Shown here piece after piece: positions 37,628-48,695 of a stretch of DNA of 64,000 bases. The notes beneath the pieces were generated by a model. It ran no database searches and was not told the origin of the DNA. It was given only the letters and a program-made list of their open reading frames with translations. Position 1 is the stretch's first letter. Each line of letters starts with the position of its first letter. A program made the position numbers and the translations under genes. The DNA is taken from NCBI GenBank assembly GCA_016788635.1, contig JAEUSU010000020.1, positions 1 to 64,000 on the forward strand, given 5' to 3'. This stretch comes from Flavobacteriales bacterium (lineage in GTDB: Bacteria > Bacteroidota > Bacteroidia > Flavobacteriales_F > PHOS-HE28).

Positions 37628-38611
37628 TCACTTCACCAGGTACATCACCTCCTTCACGGCGCGCACAATGCGGCCTGGGTTGGGCAGCGAGGCCTCGATC
37701 AGGGGAGGGCTGAAGGGCAGGGGGGTGTCGGCCTGGTTCACGCGCAGCACGGGGGCGTCCAGGTGGTCGAAGGCATCCTTCTGCACGCGGTAGGCCACCT
37801 CACTGCTGATGCTGGCCACGGGCCAGTTCTCATCCACCACCACCAGGCGGTTGGTCTTCTTCACGCTGCGCAGGATGGTGGCGTGGTCCATGGGGCGGAT
37901 GGTGCGCAGGTCGATCACCTCGGCGCTGATGCCCTCGGTGGCCAGTTCATCGGCGGCCTTCAAGGCATCCTTCATCACCTTTCCGAAGGAGACGATCGTG
38001 ACGTCCTTTCCCTCGCGCTTGATGTCCGCCACGCCGATGGGCAGCAGGTATTCCCCGTCGGGGATCTCGCCTTTGTCGCCGTACATGCGTTCGCTCTCCA
38101 TGAAGAGCACGGGGTCGTTGTCGCGGATGGCGGCCTTCAGCAGGCCCTTGGCATCGTATGGGTTGCTGGGGGTGATCACCTTCAGGCCGGGCACGTTGGC
38201 GTACATGGCCTCGAAGCTCTGGCTGTGCGTGGCGGCCAGCTGGCCGGCGCTGCCGTTGCCGCCGCGGAACACGATGGGCACGTGGAACTGCCCGCCGCTC
38301 ATCTGCAGCATCTTGGCCGCGTGGTTGATGATCTGGTCGGCGGCGAGGATGGCGAAGTTCCAGGTCATGAACTCCACGATGGGGCGCAGGCCGTTCATGG
38401 CGGCGCCCACGCCGATGGCGGTGAAACCCAACTCGGCGATCGGGGTGTCGATCACACGCTTCTCGCCGAACTCGGCCAGCATGCCCTTGCTCACCTTGTA
38501 GGCGCCGTCGTACTCGGCCACCTCCTCGCCCATGAGGAAGACGTTCGGGTCACGGCGCATCTCTTCGCTCATGGCCTCGCAGAGGGCTTCTCGGAACTGG
38601 ACGGTACGCAT
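37628..38611 (-). CDS. pdhB: Pyruvate dehydrogenase E1 component, beta subunit
   Basis: The 327-residue protein is the beta half of a thiamine-diphosphate-dependent E1 of the pyruvate (or related 2-oxo acid) dehydrogenase complex. Signatures are FREALCEAMSEEMRRDPNVFLMGEEVAEYDGAYKVSKG, DTPIAELGFTAIGVGAAM, and IDLRTIRPMDHATILRSVKKTNRLVVVDE. The alpha subunit is not adjacent, as is common in this phylum. The ATG at 38611 (MRTVQFREAL) was chosen over one at 38638 because it fits the family. A TACCTTTG box lies 24 bases upstream. Confidence 0.94.
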   Translation of the reverse strand: MRTVQFREALCEAMSEEMRRDPNVFLMGEEVAEYDGAYKVSKGMLAEFGEKRVIDTPIAELGFTAIGVGAAMNGLRPIVEFMTWNFAILAADQIINHAAKMLQMSGGQFHVPIVFRGGNGSAGQLAATHSQSFEAMYANVPGLKVITPSNPYDAKGLLKAAIRDNDPVLFMESERMYGDKGEIPDGEYLLPIGVADIKREGKDVTIVSFGKVMKDALKAADELATEGISAEVIDLRTIRPMDHATILRSVKKTNRLVVVDENWPVASISSEVAYRVQKDAFDHLDAPVLRVNQADTPLPFSPPLIEASLPNPGRIVRAVKEVMYLVK

Positions 38612-38635
38612 GGGGCAGGCGGTGGGAATGGGCGT

Positions 38636-38643
38636 CAAAGGTA
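38636..38643 (-). promoter_or_regulatory. Possible -7 box for pdhB (TACCTTTG)
   Basis: TACCTTTG on the minus strand matches TAnnTTTG exactly, 24 bases before the ATG. It also implies that the ATG at 38638, which would lie inside the box, is not the start. Confidence 0.5.
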
Positions 38644-38677
38644 GGCCAGCGGGGCCATCGCAGGCCCGGTACAGGCC

Positions 38678-39466
38678 CTACCTGCGAATGGCCATGAAGT
38701 TCACCGGGTGGAAGATCTCAAGCACCAGCGGATCGTACTGCGTGATGGGGGCAAGGCCGTCCAGGCAGAGGCGGAAGAGGTCGTGCGTGGGGTGCAGCAA
38801 CTGCCAGAAGTCGGCGAAGAAGGTGCGCGAGGCCACGTTCATATCGGAGAACTCGAACTGGATGTGATCGATGCGACCCTCGGCAAGCATGCGCCGTGCC
38901 CCCTGAAGCACGAATAATTCGTGGCCCTCCACGTCGATCTTCAGCAGGTGGATCTGCGGGATCCCGTGTGCGGCGCAGTGTTCGTCCAGCGTGCGCAGTT
39001 CCACCTCGAAGGTGTGCGTGCCCTGCGTTTCGCGGAACGTGCCGGGTACCTGGGCGTGCAATGAGGAAAGCTGCCCGTGCGTGTGGCGGTGGAAAGTGGC
39101 GCGCCCGGCGTGGTCCGAGAGCGCGGCACCCATAAGGGTGATGCCCGGCTGTCCGGAAAAGCGGCGTTCCAGCGCGGCTAACAGGTCCGGGTCGGGCTCA
39201 AAGGCATGCACGACCAACGCGCGGCCGGGCAGCGTGTGTTGCAACAGGGCGATGTAGTCGCCGGCATTCGCGCCCACGTCGAACACGGTGAGTGGCCCAA
39301 GGGAATTTCCAACGGTCTGGCGCACGGCCTCCTCCTCCGGCGCCAGGGTGATCATGGGAGCGCCATATCCCAGTCCAGCGGCGCCCATGCGCAGCAGCTT
39401 CTCGAAGAAGCCCTGGTGGCGTTTGCGTGAACCGCGCTGCCGGATGATCCACCGCCCGATGCCCAT
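38678..39466 (-). CDS. FkbM family SAM-dependent methyltransferase
   Basis: The 262-residue protein has the FkbM-type Rossmann methyltransferase fold. Motif I is LTVFDVGANAGDYIALL, the acidic ribose-binding motif is VVHAFEPDPDLLAAL, and IHLLKIDVEGHELFVLQGARRML is the FkbM signature. FkbM enzymes O-methylate sugars or polyketide-like molecules; the target here is unknown. The ATG at 39466 gives a basic N-terminus (RWIIRQRGSRKRHQ). No clear co-transcribed glycan genes are nearby, so the pathway cannot be assigned. Confidence 0.88.
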   Translation of the reverse strand: MGIGRWIIRQRGSRKRHQGFFEKLLRMGAAGLGYGAPMITLAPEEEAVRQTVGNSLGPLTVFDVGANAGDYIALLQHTLPGRALVVHAFEPDPDLLAALERRFSGQPGITLMGAALSDHAGRATFHRHTHGQLSSLHAQVPGTFRETQGTHTFEVELRTLDEHCAAHGIPQIHLLKIDVEGHELFVLQGARRMLAEGRIDHIQFEFSDMNVASRTFFADFWQLLHPTHDLFRLCLDGLAPITQYDPLVLEIFHPVNFMAIRR

Positions 39467-39547
39467 GTGCCGTCCCCAAAGGAACGAACCGCGCGGCTCA
39501 CACCTCCACAACCGGCAGCCTGGCGTAGCGCAGCAGGTTGTTCAGCA

Positions 39548-41032
39548 CTATTCAAGTAGCAACTTGGTAGCAGCTATGTTGCGACCACCTTGTTGCAGGA
39601 TCAGCAGGTACAGGCCAGGGGAAAGCCCACTCAGTTCCACGATGGATCGCGTGGTGGTTATGCGTTGCCTGCGGATCATCCGTCCCATGGCATCGCGCAG
39701 CACCAAGCCGGCATCCTTCATTGGCCCTCGGACTTCCACATGCACTATACCGCTCGCAGGATTGGGCCACACCCGCATGATCTCGTGCCCGGGTTCTTGC
39801 TCCTGTGCGCCCACGTTGAAGCCATGCAACCGGCTCACCTGCCGTTGCAGCGTATCGGTCACAGACGCATCGCCGTAGCCGTGGTAGGAGCCGTAGATGT
39901 AATAGCTGCCGTCGGGGGCCTGCACCATGCCCGCCGCGCTGCCGGAGATCCAGCCCACCGGGTTTGGCGGGTTGTTGCCGCAGCCCGGCCCGGTGAAGTG
40001 GTCATCGATCAGGTTGCCCGCCGTATCGATTAGGCAGATGTGCCGACGGGCCTGGCCTTCCACCAGTTCGAAGTGGCCCATGACCACCAGGCGGCCCGCA
40101 TCCAGTTGATAGACGCTGCGCAGAATGGCCCCGCCTTCAAAACCGGTCAGCTCGATGGTGCCGAATTCCAATTGGGTATTGAAGCTGGGATCCAACGAAC
40201 CATCCGGCAGGAAGCGCACCAGCTGCAGGGTATCGGGGTTGCCGGTGATGCGGAAATTCCCGGCGGCGTATACCCGGCCATCAGGCAAGGGAAGGAAGCC
40301 GTAAGCCAGTCCGGTCCAGACGTTGGCCTGGAAGGCGGTGTCCAGCGCACCATCCGCATGGAAGCGGAAGATGTTGCTGGCGGGCTGGCCATCCCAGGTG
40401 CTGGTGCTGCCCGAACCGATGAACTTGCCATCGGGCAATTCCTGGAAACGGTAAAGTGCACCCGAGCATTGGCGGTGGTGTTGGGTGGTGTCTAGGTAGC
40501 CCGTGTTGCTGAACCAGATCAGGCAATGATCGCCCATGAACCCACGGATCGAATCGCTCAGCCCGTGCCTCCCACCCATCAACACCCTGCCGTCGGGGTA
40601 TACATAGTAGTCGCCGCCCTGCAATGAACTGAAGTAAGGGCCGGAGTTCATCTCGATGAAGGCGGGATCCTGAGTGCCATTCATGAGAATACGCCGGACT
40701 ATCTGTGATGTGCCCACATAAAACGAACTGGTGTTCCATTGCATGAGTTTTCCCATGCCCAACCCGCTATTGTAGAACGACTCATCACGCACCCCGTTCG
40801 GCATCAATCGCACCAGCGCCTTCTCAGCTGTCACCTCGCCAGGGAAGCGCATAAGCCCAGAAGCAATGAGCTTCCCATCCGGCAACGGCAGTATCGAACT
40901 GACGTAGTTTCGCTCGATCGCGGTGCGGAACGACGTATCGAGATCAAGTGGCTGCTGAGATCGTCCTCGGTGTCCTGCTGCTACGGCAGAGATTAAGAAG
41001 AACAGCCCCAGCATAGAGGGGCTGCTTCTCAT
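39548..41032 (-). CDS. Secreted protein with delta-60-type repeats and T9SS sorting domain
   Basis: The 494-residue product has a signal peptide (MLGLFFLISAVAAG) and repeated units of the form LPDGK...G....DGSLDPSFN (for example LPDGSLDPSFNTQLEFG and HADGALDTAFQANVW), as in delta-60 beta-propeller-like proteins. The C-terminus has a type A T9SS sorting domain: VWPNPASGIVHVEV, then LSPGLYLLILQQGGRNIAATKLLLE. It should be exported by the type IX system and released or anchored at the surface. It overlaps the preceding gene by 4 bases (ATGA), so the two form an operon. Confidence 0.88.
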   Translation of the reverse strand: MRSSPSMLGLFFLISAVAAGHRGRSQQPLDLDTSFRTAIERNYVSSILPLPDGKLIASGLMRFPGEVTAEKALVRLMPNGVRDESFYNSGLGMGKLMQWNTSSFYVGTSQIVRRILMNGTQDPAFIEMNSGPYFSSLQGGDYYVYPDGRVLMGGRHGLSDSIRGFMGDHCLIWFSNTGYLDTTQHHRQCSGALYRFQELPDGKFIGSGSTSTWDGQPASNIFRFHADGALDTAFQANVWTGLAYGFLPLPDGRVYAAGNFRITGNPDTLQLVRFLPDGSLDPSFNTQLEFGTIELTGFEGGAILRSVYQLDAGRLVVMGHFELVEGQARRHICLIDTAGNLIDDHFTGPGCGNNPPNPVGWISGSAAGMVQAPDGSYYIYGSYHGYGDASVTDTLQRQVSRLHGFNVGAQEQEPGHEIMRVWPNPASGIVHVEVRGPMKDAGLVLRDAMGRMIRRQRITTTRSIVELSGLSPGLYLLILQQGGRNIAATKLLLE

Positions 41033-44000
41033 TGGCGTATGGTTAGCTTCTCAGTACGCAACTGCTCGCCACCGTTCAACAAAGTCACTGTGTAACTACC
41101 TGGCGCCGCAGTGCGGACGTCCCACACCACCTGCCGAACCTGGTCATTCAACTTCAGCCGGAACACCTCGCGGCCCATGATGTCTCGGATCACCAAGGCG
41201 GCATCCTTTGGCGGTACGGGCAGTTCGTAGTCAAGTGCCACCCAAGAATTCGCCGGATTGGGATGCAGTTTCAGGATGGGTTGCGTCCTGCTACCCACGG
41301 CAGGCAGCCGAGTATATGGCAATGACTTCGGTTCTCCGGCTCCACCACCGGTGAGCGGCGGGCGGCAGATGCCATACCCGAAACAAAGCAGGTTGCTGAT
41401 CCACGCGGCAGGCCGGTCGTACCAACCGTCCATCAGCGCCACCAAGCCCTGCACCTCCACGCTGTCCAATCGCATTTCCGAGCGACTATCTGCATATACC
41501 GCGCTCATGAAGGTGATCAGGTCCAACATGCGCTGCTGTTCTACTTCTCCATACTCTCGAAGTATATTCTCCTCACTGATCCGTGCGATGGCCGCTGCAG
41601 CACTGTCGAACTCCAGCTGATCCACCCAGGTGAGCGCCTCGGCATAGCGGGCGGCAGGTGTGCGCAACTGGCGCCATACCCAACGTATGCTGTCCATCCG
41701 AATTGCCGTGGAGTCATCTTCGGCAATTGGCAATGTTTGATAATGATGGATCAGCAAATTGGCGGCCTGCGTCATCTCTTCGTGGTGGAAGGCCATTTCG
41801 TCCTCAAGTGCTCCGCGATAGGTGTGCTGGTCCCAGCTAGCCACCACCATGCCCAGCATGTATTGGGGCAGCGGGTGGCCGCTTTGCTCCTGCAACCAGG
41901 TGAGGAAGCCATCCGCGCGGGTCGCCTCGGGATTGGCCACAAGTACCTCCGTGACCATGGCGGCAGGCAGGATCGCGCTGGCGACCATCTGGCGCAGCGC
42001 ATCCACGGAAAGGTGCGGTGAAAGTCCAATCAAATAAGCATGCAACTGCCAGGCCTCGGACGGCCAGGTGCTCTGGATCTCCTGCACCACGGCATCGGTA
42101 TTGCCGGCATCGATCAGTTCGTCATAGAGGTAGCGTGTGTTCCCATATGCCAGCTTCTCTTCCAGCATGTACTCCGCGACGGGCCCTGGGGCCATGCCGC
42201 TCGGATAGCCGGGCTCATAAGGAATGGTGAGCGCCACCTTGTTCGCACAGTTGTTGGCAGGAATGAAGGTCACCTCCACCGCTTGCATGCCTGGCACTGG
42301 AGTGTGATCGACCGGTTCCTGGTTCCCAACTCCACGATGCCAGTAATCGATCAACCCATACTGCGTGTCCACCAGGAAATCCGAATCATCTGTAGTCCCG
42401 CTCTCCTGATCGAACGTATTGTCGGCCGGCCGCATGGATGTGCCTTGACTGGTCCGGATGGTGTGCCACTCCAGCGGCCATTCAGGATCGTTAAGCACTC
42501 GTCGGCTTGTGAAGTTCCAAGCGTTGTCATCGTTCCCGTTGCACAGGAACACGAGCCCCTTGATGTAGGCATCGCCCGTGGTCGAGATGTCCGCGCAGAT
42601 CCCCTCACCGATGTAAGCGCGTTCAAGCCCGGTGGCCGTATTCCGGAACACCACGTCGTTGAATTCCCAGCTATACCCGACCACGATGCCCTCGGTCTCC
42701 GCATGGTTGCCGCTCTGCTCCACCTCATTGTCATCGATCGCGAAGATCCAACTTGCCGTGCTGAAGACAGCCCGGTGACGGCCGTTGAACTTTTCATCCA
42801 CCTCACCGCTTAATACCGTCACTACACTCCCTCCTACCATAAACCTGGAGTTCTTCACCGTGAAGCCCACCACACCGTTGGCGTATACCCCGCACACGTT
42901 GTCCTCGAAGAGCGCCTGGCTCACCGTGAAGGTGTTGGAACTGACGGCATTGCGCGCGCTGATGCCATGGTCCAATCCGCGGAACTCGCAGGGGCGCGTA
43001 TCGCCCGGTGGGCAGGGCAACCCAAGCCCTACGATGGCATCGCATATCGGCAGCACGCGGTAGCTAGCATCCAATGATGTAATACCCTTGCCACGCTTGG
43101 CGCTTTCCGTCACGTTGGTCTGCAGATTCTCGAACTTGCAGCCGATGAAGTTGATGCCATCCACCTTCCAGAGGCTGGCGTGCGTGGCAAAGTCGTCCAC
43201 TCCACGGTAGTTGTCGTCCACGCGGAACGCACAGTCCTTGAAAAAGCTGCGGTTGCCGATCGGGGCACCACCAGGCGACGTGTTCTGATAAGCCAGGAAT
43301 TCCACGGATCGGCGGCAATTGATGAAACTGGCGTTCGTCGCCTGCACCACACCACCAAAGGTCCCCCACACACCTGGCTGCTGCATGGTGATGGCCTCAC
43401 GTGCATGCTCAATGATGGCGCCGTTCTTCAAGATCACCATGCCCTGGTGCGCGGGTTGAGAGGTGGGCCATTGGTTCTTGGTGTTGTCGCCCCAGATTTC
43501 GATGCCGGACCAGAAATCATTGCAGATATTGGTAAAGTACCCACCATCCAGTATGAGCTTCCCACCTGGCTTCACAATGACAGCGGCGTCGGCAGGCAGG
43601 TGCACCCAGCATTGAACGATCAGTGATGCATCCTCTTCAATGACAAGGTCCGATGTCAGGATCGTGGCATCCTTCCAGACCTTTGACTGCCCTGATGCGA
43701 CAATATGAGGAGTGATCGCTTTCTCGCAATAGTCGTCTACCGCATAGGGCAGCATGTCATGCGTAAGTGAATAATGGATACGGCCGAGCTGTTCAGGGGT
43801 GAGCGCCCATTGGTTGTTGTAATCCAACAGGTTGTTGCTGCACGTGGGGTCATCGGACCCGCAACAGCCATGCGGAGCAGGCATGCCCCAGATGTTGGCC
43901 AGATCATTCAATGAAGGAGTATCGGAACAAAAGTCATTCACGTTGGCACAAGTTGTACCATTACTGGTCAATAGTGTGTGGTAAAGTGTTAGGCTGTGCG

Positions 44001-44700
44001 CCAGTTCATGGATGAATAACCGTGCTTGTTGATAGGCGTTCGGAAATCCACCATTGTAGACATAGTTTTGCCATGCACCACGGATGAACATGTATCTGTT
44101 GCCACTAGGATTGGCGCCACCCGTATTAGAAACCGCACCGATCACGTATTCATCCGAAACAAAAAATACGTTCACATCACTACCAACGTTCACTCCATAC
44201 AAAGTCAACAAAGACCCTGTGGAACCAACGACTTGATTCCAGGTATAGAAGGAAGCATCATCATGATAATACACTCCAACATTCTCGATTCCATAACGGA
44301 ACGGAAGAACTTCCGTGCTGTTCCCTGGCGGAAGGTGCATCTGCCAGTTCGCAGCCAGGTGTGAATTCGCCTGAGTTACCAGTTCATTGACATAATCCAT
44401 GCCGGTATATGAGCCTCCGTTATTATCGCCTGAACTTGAGAAATTGCCGCCACCGCTGCCATCAAGCATGAAGTGGAAATTCACTTTCACCTTGAAGAAA
44501 TGTGTGTACTCATCCGGACGATATTCCACTGAGGAACCGCATGAGCTCGGATCGACAACTATGGATTCGCTCACTCCGCTGGAAGGAAGCATCTCACATT
44601 CGTAAGTCAGCACCTGTGAGTATGCCCGCATAACGATGCAAAACACCATACAGACAAGAACTATCTTCAAAGCCATTGCTGATGGATGAGTTGAACGCAT
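41029..44700 (-). CDS. Large T9SS cargo protein with zinc-protease-like motif
   Basis: The 1223-residue product has a signal peptide (ALKIVLVCMVFCIVMRAYSQ), then a region with HELAHSLTLYH at 231-241 and LLDYNNQWALTPEQLGRIHYSL, which resembles an M43-like metalloprotease. The usual Gly in HExxHxxGxxH is Thr here. A beta-helix-like middle (about 340-700) and an alpha-helical segment (about 860-1100) follow. The C-terminal type A sorting domain is LKLHPNPANSWVALDYELP...GSYTVTLLNGGEQLRTEKL. The first third has markedly lower GC than its neighbours. Protease activity is uncertain. Confidence 0.8.
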   Translation of the reverse strand: MRSTHPSAMALKIVLVCMVFCIVMRAYSQVLTYECEMLPSSGVSESIVVDPSSCGSSVEYRPDEYTHFFKVKVNFHFMLDGSGGGNFSSSGDNNGGSYTGMDYVNELVTQANSHLAANWQMHLPPGNSTEVLPFRYGIENVGVYYHDDASFYTWNQVVGSTGSLLTLYGVNVGSDVNVFFVSDEYVIGAVSNTGGANPSGNRYMFIRGAWQNYVYNGGFPNAYQQARLFIHELAHSLTLYHTLLTSNGTTCANVNDFCSDTPSLNDLANIWGMPAPHGCCGSDDPTCSNNLLDYNNQWALTPEQLGRIHYSLTHDMLPYAVDDYCEKAITPHIVASGQSKVWKDATILTSDLVIEEDASLIVQCWVHLPADAAVIVKPGGKLILDGGYFTNICNDFWSGIEIWGDNTKNQWPTSQPAHQGMVILKNGAIIEHAREAITMQQPGVWGTFGGVVQATNASFINCRRSVEFLAYQNTSPGGAPIGNRSFFKDCAFRVDDNYRGVDDFATHASLWKVDGINFIGCKFENLQTNVTESAKRGKGITSLDASYRVLPICDAIVGLGLPCPPGDTRPCEFRGLDHGISARNAVSSNTFTVSQALFEDNVCGVYANGVVGFTVKNSRFMVGGSVVTVLSGEVDEKFNGRHRAVFSTASWIFAIDDNEVEQSGNHAETEGIVVGYSWEFNDVVFRNTATGLERAYIGEGICADISTTGDAYIKGLVFLCNGNDDNAWNFTSRRVLNDPEWPLEWHTIRTSQGTSMRPADNTFDQESGTTDDSDFLVDTQYGLIDYWHRGVGNQEPVDHTPVPGMQAVEVTFIPANNCANKVALTIPYEPGYPSGMAPGPVAEYMLEEKLAYGNTRYLYDELIDAGNTDAVVQEIQSTWPSEAWQLHAYLIGLSPHLSVDALRQMVASAILPAAMVTEVLVANPEATRADGFLTWLQEQSGHPLPQYMLGMVVASWDQHTYRGALEDEMAFHHEEMTQAANLLIHHYQTLPIAEDDSTAIRMDSIRWVWRQLRTPAARYAEALTWVDQLEFDSAAAAIARISEENILREYGEVEQQRMLDLITFMSAVYADSRSEMRLDSVEVQGLVALMDGWYDRPAAWISNLLCFGYGICRPPLTGGGAGEPKSLPYTRLPAVGSRTQPILKLHPNPANSWVALDYELPVPPKDAALVIRDIMGREVFRLKLNDQVRQVVWDVRTAAPGSYTVTLLNGGEQLRTEKLTIRQ

Positions 44701-44880
44701 TTGGATCTCTGGTTTAGTCTTGGTACCCAGTGCCGCGTCAATATCACGTCCCGCAAAACCGGTTCCGCGGTCACGAGTAGTTCACAACTCGATCTTTAAC
44801 ACCGCTAAACATACAGAATTCATTTGGATGCATCGGACGTAGTCGCCACCGGACCCGCTGCCTTCATAGCCCGAGATCGC

Positions 44881-47259
44881 TCACCCCTCCACCACCGTGA
44901 GCTTTGCGAAGCGCAGCAACAGCTGCTTCTGCCCCGCGCTGGGGAAGAAGACCGTGGCCTTCAGGTCGGGCGGGTTGCCCTCCACCTTCAGCACCTTGCC
45001 CTTGCCGAAGCGTTCGTGCTCCACGGTCTGCCCTTCGGCGATCTCTGACGCTGCGGTGCCCAGGGTGCGGGTGGCCTCCACGGGCGAGCCGGTGCTGGAG
45101 ATGCGCTTGAGGTTCTTGCGCGGCTCGGGCGCGGCGGGTGCCGGACGCTCGGCAGGACGTGAAGGCGCCGAGGTGGCGCGGCCGTATTGCGGACGCGATG
45201 CTCCATGCCCGTCGGACGCCCGGCCGAATGGGCGGGTGTTGCGTGCCCATGGTGGCGTAGCCGTACCGAAACCGCTGTGTGTGGCGCGCTCGGGCAGCTC
45301 CACGTATTTCGGATCGATCTCGTCGATGAAACGGCTGGGCTCGCTGGCAGTGAGGTTGCCCCACTTGTAGCGGCTCATGGCATAGCTCAGTGTGCAGCGC
45401 TTCTCGGCGCGTGTGAGGGCCACGTAGAACAGGCGGCGCTCCTCCTCCAGGTCGGCGCGGCTTTGCACGGCCATCAGGTTGGGGAAGAGGTCCTCCTCGA
45501 GCCCCACCACATACACGTAGGGGAATTCCAGGCCCTTCGCCGCGTGGATGGTCATCAGGCTCACGCGGTCGTTGTCGTTCGGATCGTCGTTGTCCGCATC
45601 GGTCAGCAGGGCCACGTCGATCAGGAAGTCGCTGAGGGTGCGCGGCACATCCGTTCCCTCGGCCTGCGCATCACTGAACTCCTTCATGCCCGCCAGCAGT
45701 TCCTGGATGTTCTCGTAGCGGCTCACACCCTCTGGGGTCTTGTCCGTGAAGAGCTCCTTGAGGATGCCGCTGCGCCGTGCGATCTCCTCGCCGAGCACCC
45801 CGGCTCCGTGCGTGGGCAGCATGGCCTGAAAGCCCTGGATCATGAGCACGAAATCGGCGAGCGCCTTGCGTGTACCGCCGTGGATGTCGAGGCTTTCCGC
45901 GTGCGTGGTGAGCAGGTTCCAGATGGGCACCTCCTGCTGCGCCGAGGCCACCAGCAGCTTGTCCATGGTGGTCTGTCCGATGCCGCGTGTGGGGTAGTTG
46001 ATCACGCGTTTCAGGGCCTCCTCATCGCGGGGGTTGCACGTCAGGCGGAAGTAGGCGATGAGGTCCTTGATCTCCTTGCGCTGGTAGAAGCTGAGGCCGC
46101 CGTAGATGCGGTAAGGGATGTTGAGCTTGCGCAGGGCCTCCTCCATGCTGCGGCTTTGTGCATTCGTGCGGTACAGGATCGCGAAGGCCTTGTTGGCGGC
46201 CTGCTCACGCATGCGTGTTTCGAATATGCCGTGCGCCACCCAGCCGCCCTCCTCATTGTCGCTGAGCGCACGGTGCACGCGGATCTTCTCGCCCTCGCTG
46301 TTGTCCGTCCAGATGGTCTTGTGGATCTGGTCCTTGTTCTTCTCGATGAGCGAATTGGCCGCACCCACGATGGTCTTCGTGCTGCGGTAGTTCTGCTCCA
46401 GCTTGAAGAGCTTGTGGTCCGGATAGTCGCTGCGGAAGTTGAGGATGTTCTGGATGTTCGCGCCACGGAAGGCGTAGATGCTCTGGCTGTCATCGCCCAC
46501 CACGGTGAGGTTCTCGTGACGTGCGGCCAGTGTCTTCACGATGTTGTATTGCACCAGGTTGGTGTCCTGGTACTCGTCCACCAGCAGGTATTGGAAGCGC
46601 TGCTGGTATTTCAACATGGCCTCCGGATGGTCGCGGAAGAGCAGGGCCGTGTTGTAGAGCAGGTCATCGAAGTCCATGGCTCCACTGCGGAAGCATCGCT
46701 CGGCGTAAGCCTTGTAGAGTTCGCCGAGCTTCTCGCGTCCGGCGGCGGCATCGCTGGCCATCAACTCGGTGTTCGCGAGGTATTCCAGTGGACCGATGAG
46801 GTTGTTCTTGGCGATGCTGATGCGGCCGTGCACCTGGTTGGGCTTGTACAGCTTGTCGTCCAGCTGCCACTCCTTCACTATGGTCTTGATCACGCCGCGG
46901 CTGTCGTCGGTGTCGTAGATCGTGAAGTCCTTCGGGTAGCCCAGCTTGTCCGCTTCGGCGCGCAGGATGCGGGCGAAGACGCTGTGGAAGGTGCCCATCC
47001 ACAGGTTGCGTGCCTCGGTGCTGCCGTGCGGTCCCAGGAGCTTGCCGATGCGCTCCTTCATTTCGCGCGCCGCCTTGTTGGTGAAGGTGAGCGCGAGGAT
47101 GCGGAAGGGGTCCACACCCCTGGCGGCCATCAGGTGGGCGATGCGCACGGTGAGCACGCGCGTCTTGCCGCTGCCCGCACCGGCGATCACCATCATGGGG
47201 CCTTCGGTGGCCTCCACCGCCGCGCGCTGGGCGTCGTTCAGTGCCTTCAAATAGTCCAT
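44881..47259 (-). CDS. pcrA: UvrD/PcrA-type superfamily 1 DNA helicase
   Basis: This 792-residue 3'-5' helicase acts in repair and replication-fork maintenance. It starts MDYLKALNDAQRAAVEATEG with the Q motif, then Walker A AGAGSGKT (26-33), LTFTNKAAREMKER (motif Ia), LVDEYQDTN (motif II), VGDDSQSIYAFRGA (III), LEQNYRSTKTI (IV), and VSLMTIHAAKGLEFPYVYVVG (V), LFYVALTRAEKRC (VI). The C-terminal tail with SIASSEIAEGQTVEHERFGKGKVL-like sequence is the tudor-like RNA polymerase contact. The start at 47259 is supported by homology; the open frame extends to 47310. Confidence 0.95.
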   Translation of the reverse strand: MDYLKALNDAQRAAVEATEGPMMVIAGAGSGKTRVLTVRIAHLMAARGVDPFRILALTFTNKAAREMKERIGKLLGPHGSTEARNLWMGTFHSVFARILRAEADKLGYPKDFTIYDTDDSRGVIKTIVKEWQLDDKLYKPNQVHGRISIAKNNLIGPLEYLANTELMASDAAAGREKLGELYKAYAERCFRSGAMDFDDLLYNTALLFRDHPEAMLKYQQRFQYLLVDEYQDTNLVQYNIVKTLAARHENLTVVGDDSQSIYAFRGANIQNILNFRSDYPDHKLFKLEQNYRSTKTIVGAANSLIEKNKDQIHKTIWTDNSEGEKIRVHRALSDNEEGGWVAHGIFETRMREQAANKAFAILYRTNAQSRSMEEALRKLNIPYRIYGGLSFYQRKEIKDLIAYFRLTCNPRDEEALKRVINYPTRGIGQTTMDKLLVASAQQEVPIWNLLTTHAESLDIHGGTRKALADFVLMIQGFQAMLPTHGAGVLGEEIARRSGILKELFTDKTPEGVSRYENIQELLAGMKEFSDAQAEGTDVPRTLSDFLIDVALLTDADNDDPNDNDRVSLMTIHAAKGLEFPYVYVVGLEEDLFPNLMAVQSRADLEEERRLFYVALTRAEKRCTLSYAMSRYKWGNLTASEPSRFIDEIDPKYVELPERATHSGFGTATPPWARNTRPFGRASDGHGASRPQYGRATSAPSRPAERPAPAAPEPRKNLKRISSTGSPVEATRTLGTAASEIAEGQTVEHERFGKGKVLKVEGNPPDLKATVFFPSAGQKQLLLRFAKLTVVEG

Positions 47260-47268
47260 GGATGCGTG

Positions 47269-47276
47269 CGAAGGTA
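47269..47276 (-). promoter_or_regulatory. Possible -7 box for pcrA (TACCTTCG)
   Basis: TACCTTCG on the minus strand lies 9 bases before the pcrA ATG, one mismatch from TAnnTTTG. It is the same octamer and a similar distance as in front of the desaturase and thyA. Confidence 0.4.
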
Positions 47277-47330
47277 GCGCCCACCCCACGGCGCTGCGGT
47301 ACCTGTTCACAACACTTCCCGCGGGAAGGC

Positions 47331-48695
<1,365 letters not shown>

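Noticed and set aside
37403-38644. 413-codon plus-strand frame
   Set aside because: It is antisense to pdhB and grpE, both firmly identified.
44701-44880. Possible small gene in the gap between the T9SS protein and pcrA
   Set aside because: The 180 bases are of lower GC and contain no open frame with a plausible start; it is probably the upstream region of the T9SS gene.
45187-47277. 696-codon open frame on the plus strand
   Set aside because: It is antisense to pcrA, which carries all helicase motifs. The translation has biased Val/Ala/His composition and no family match.
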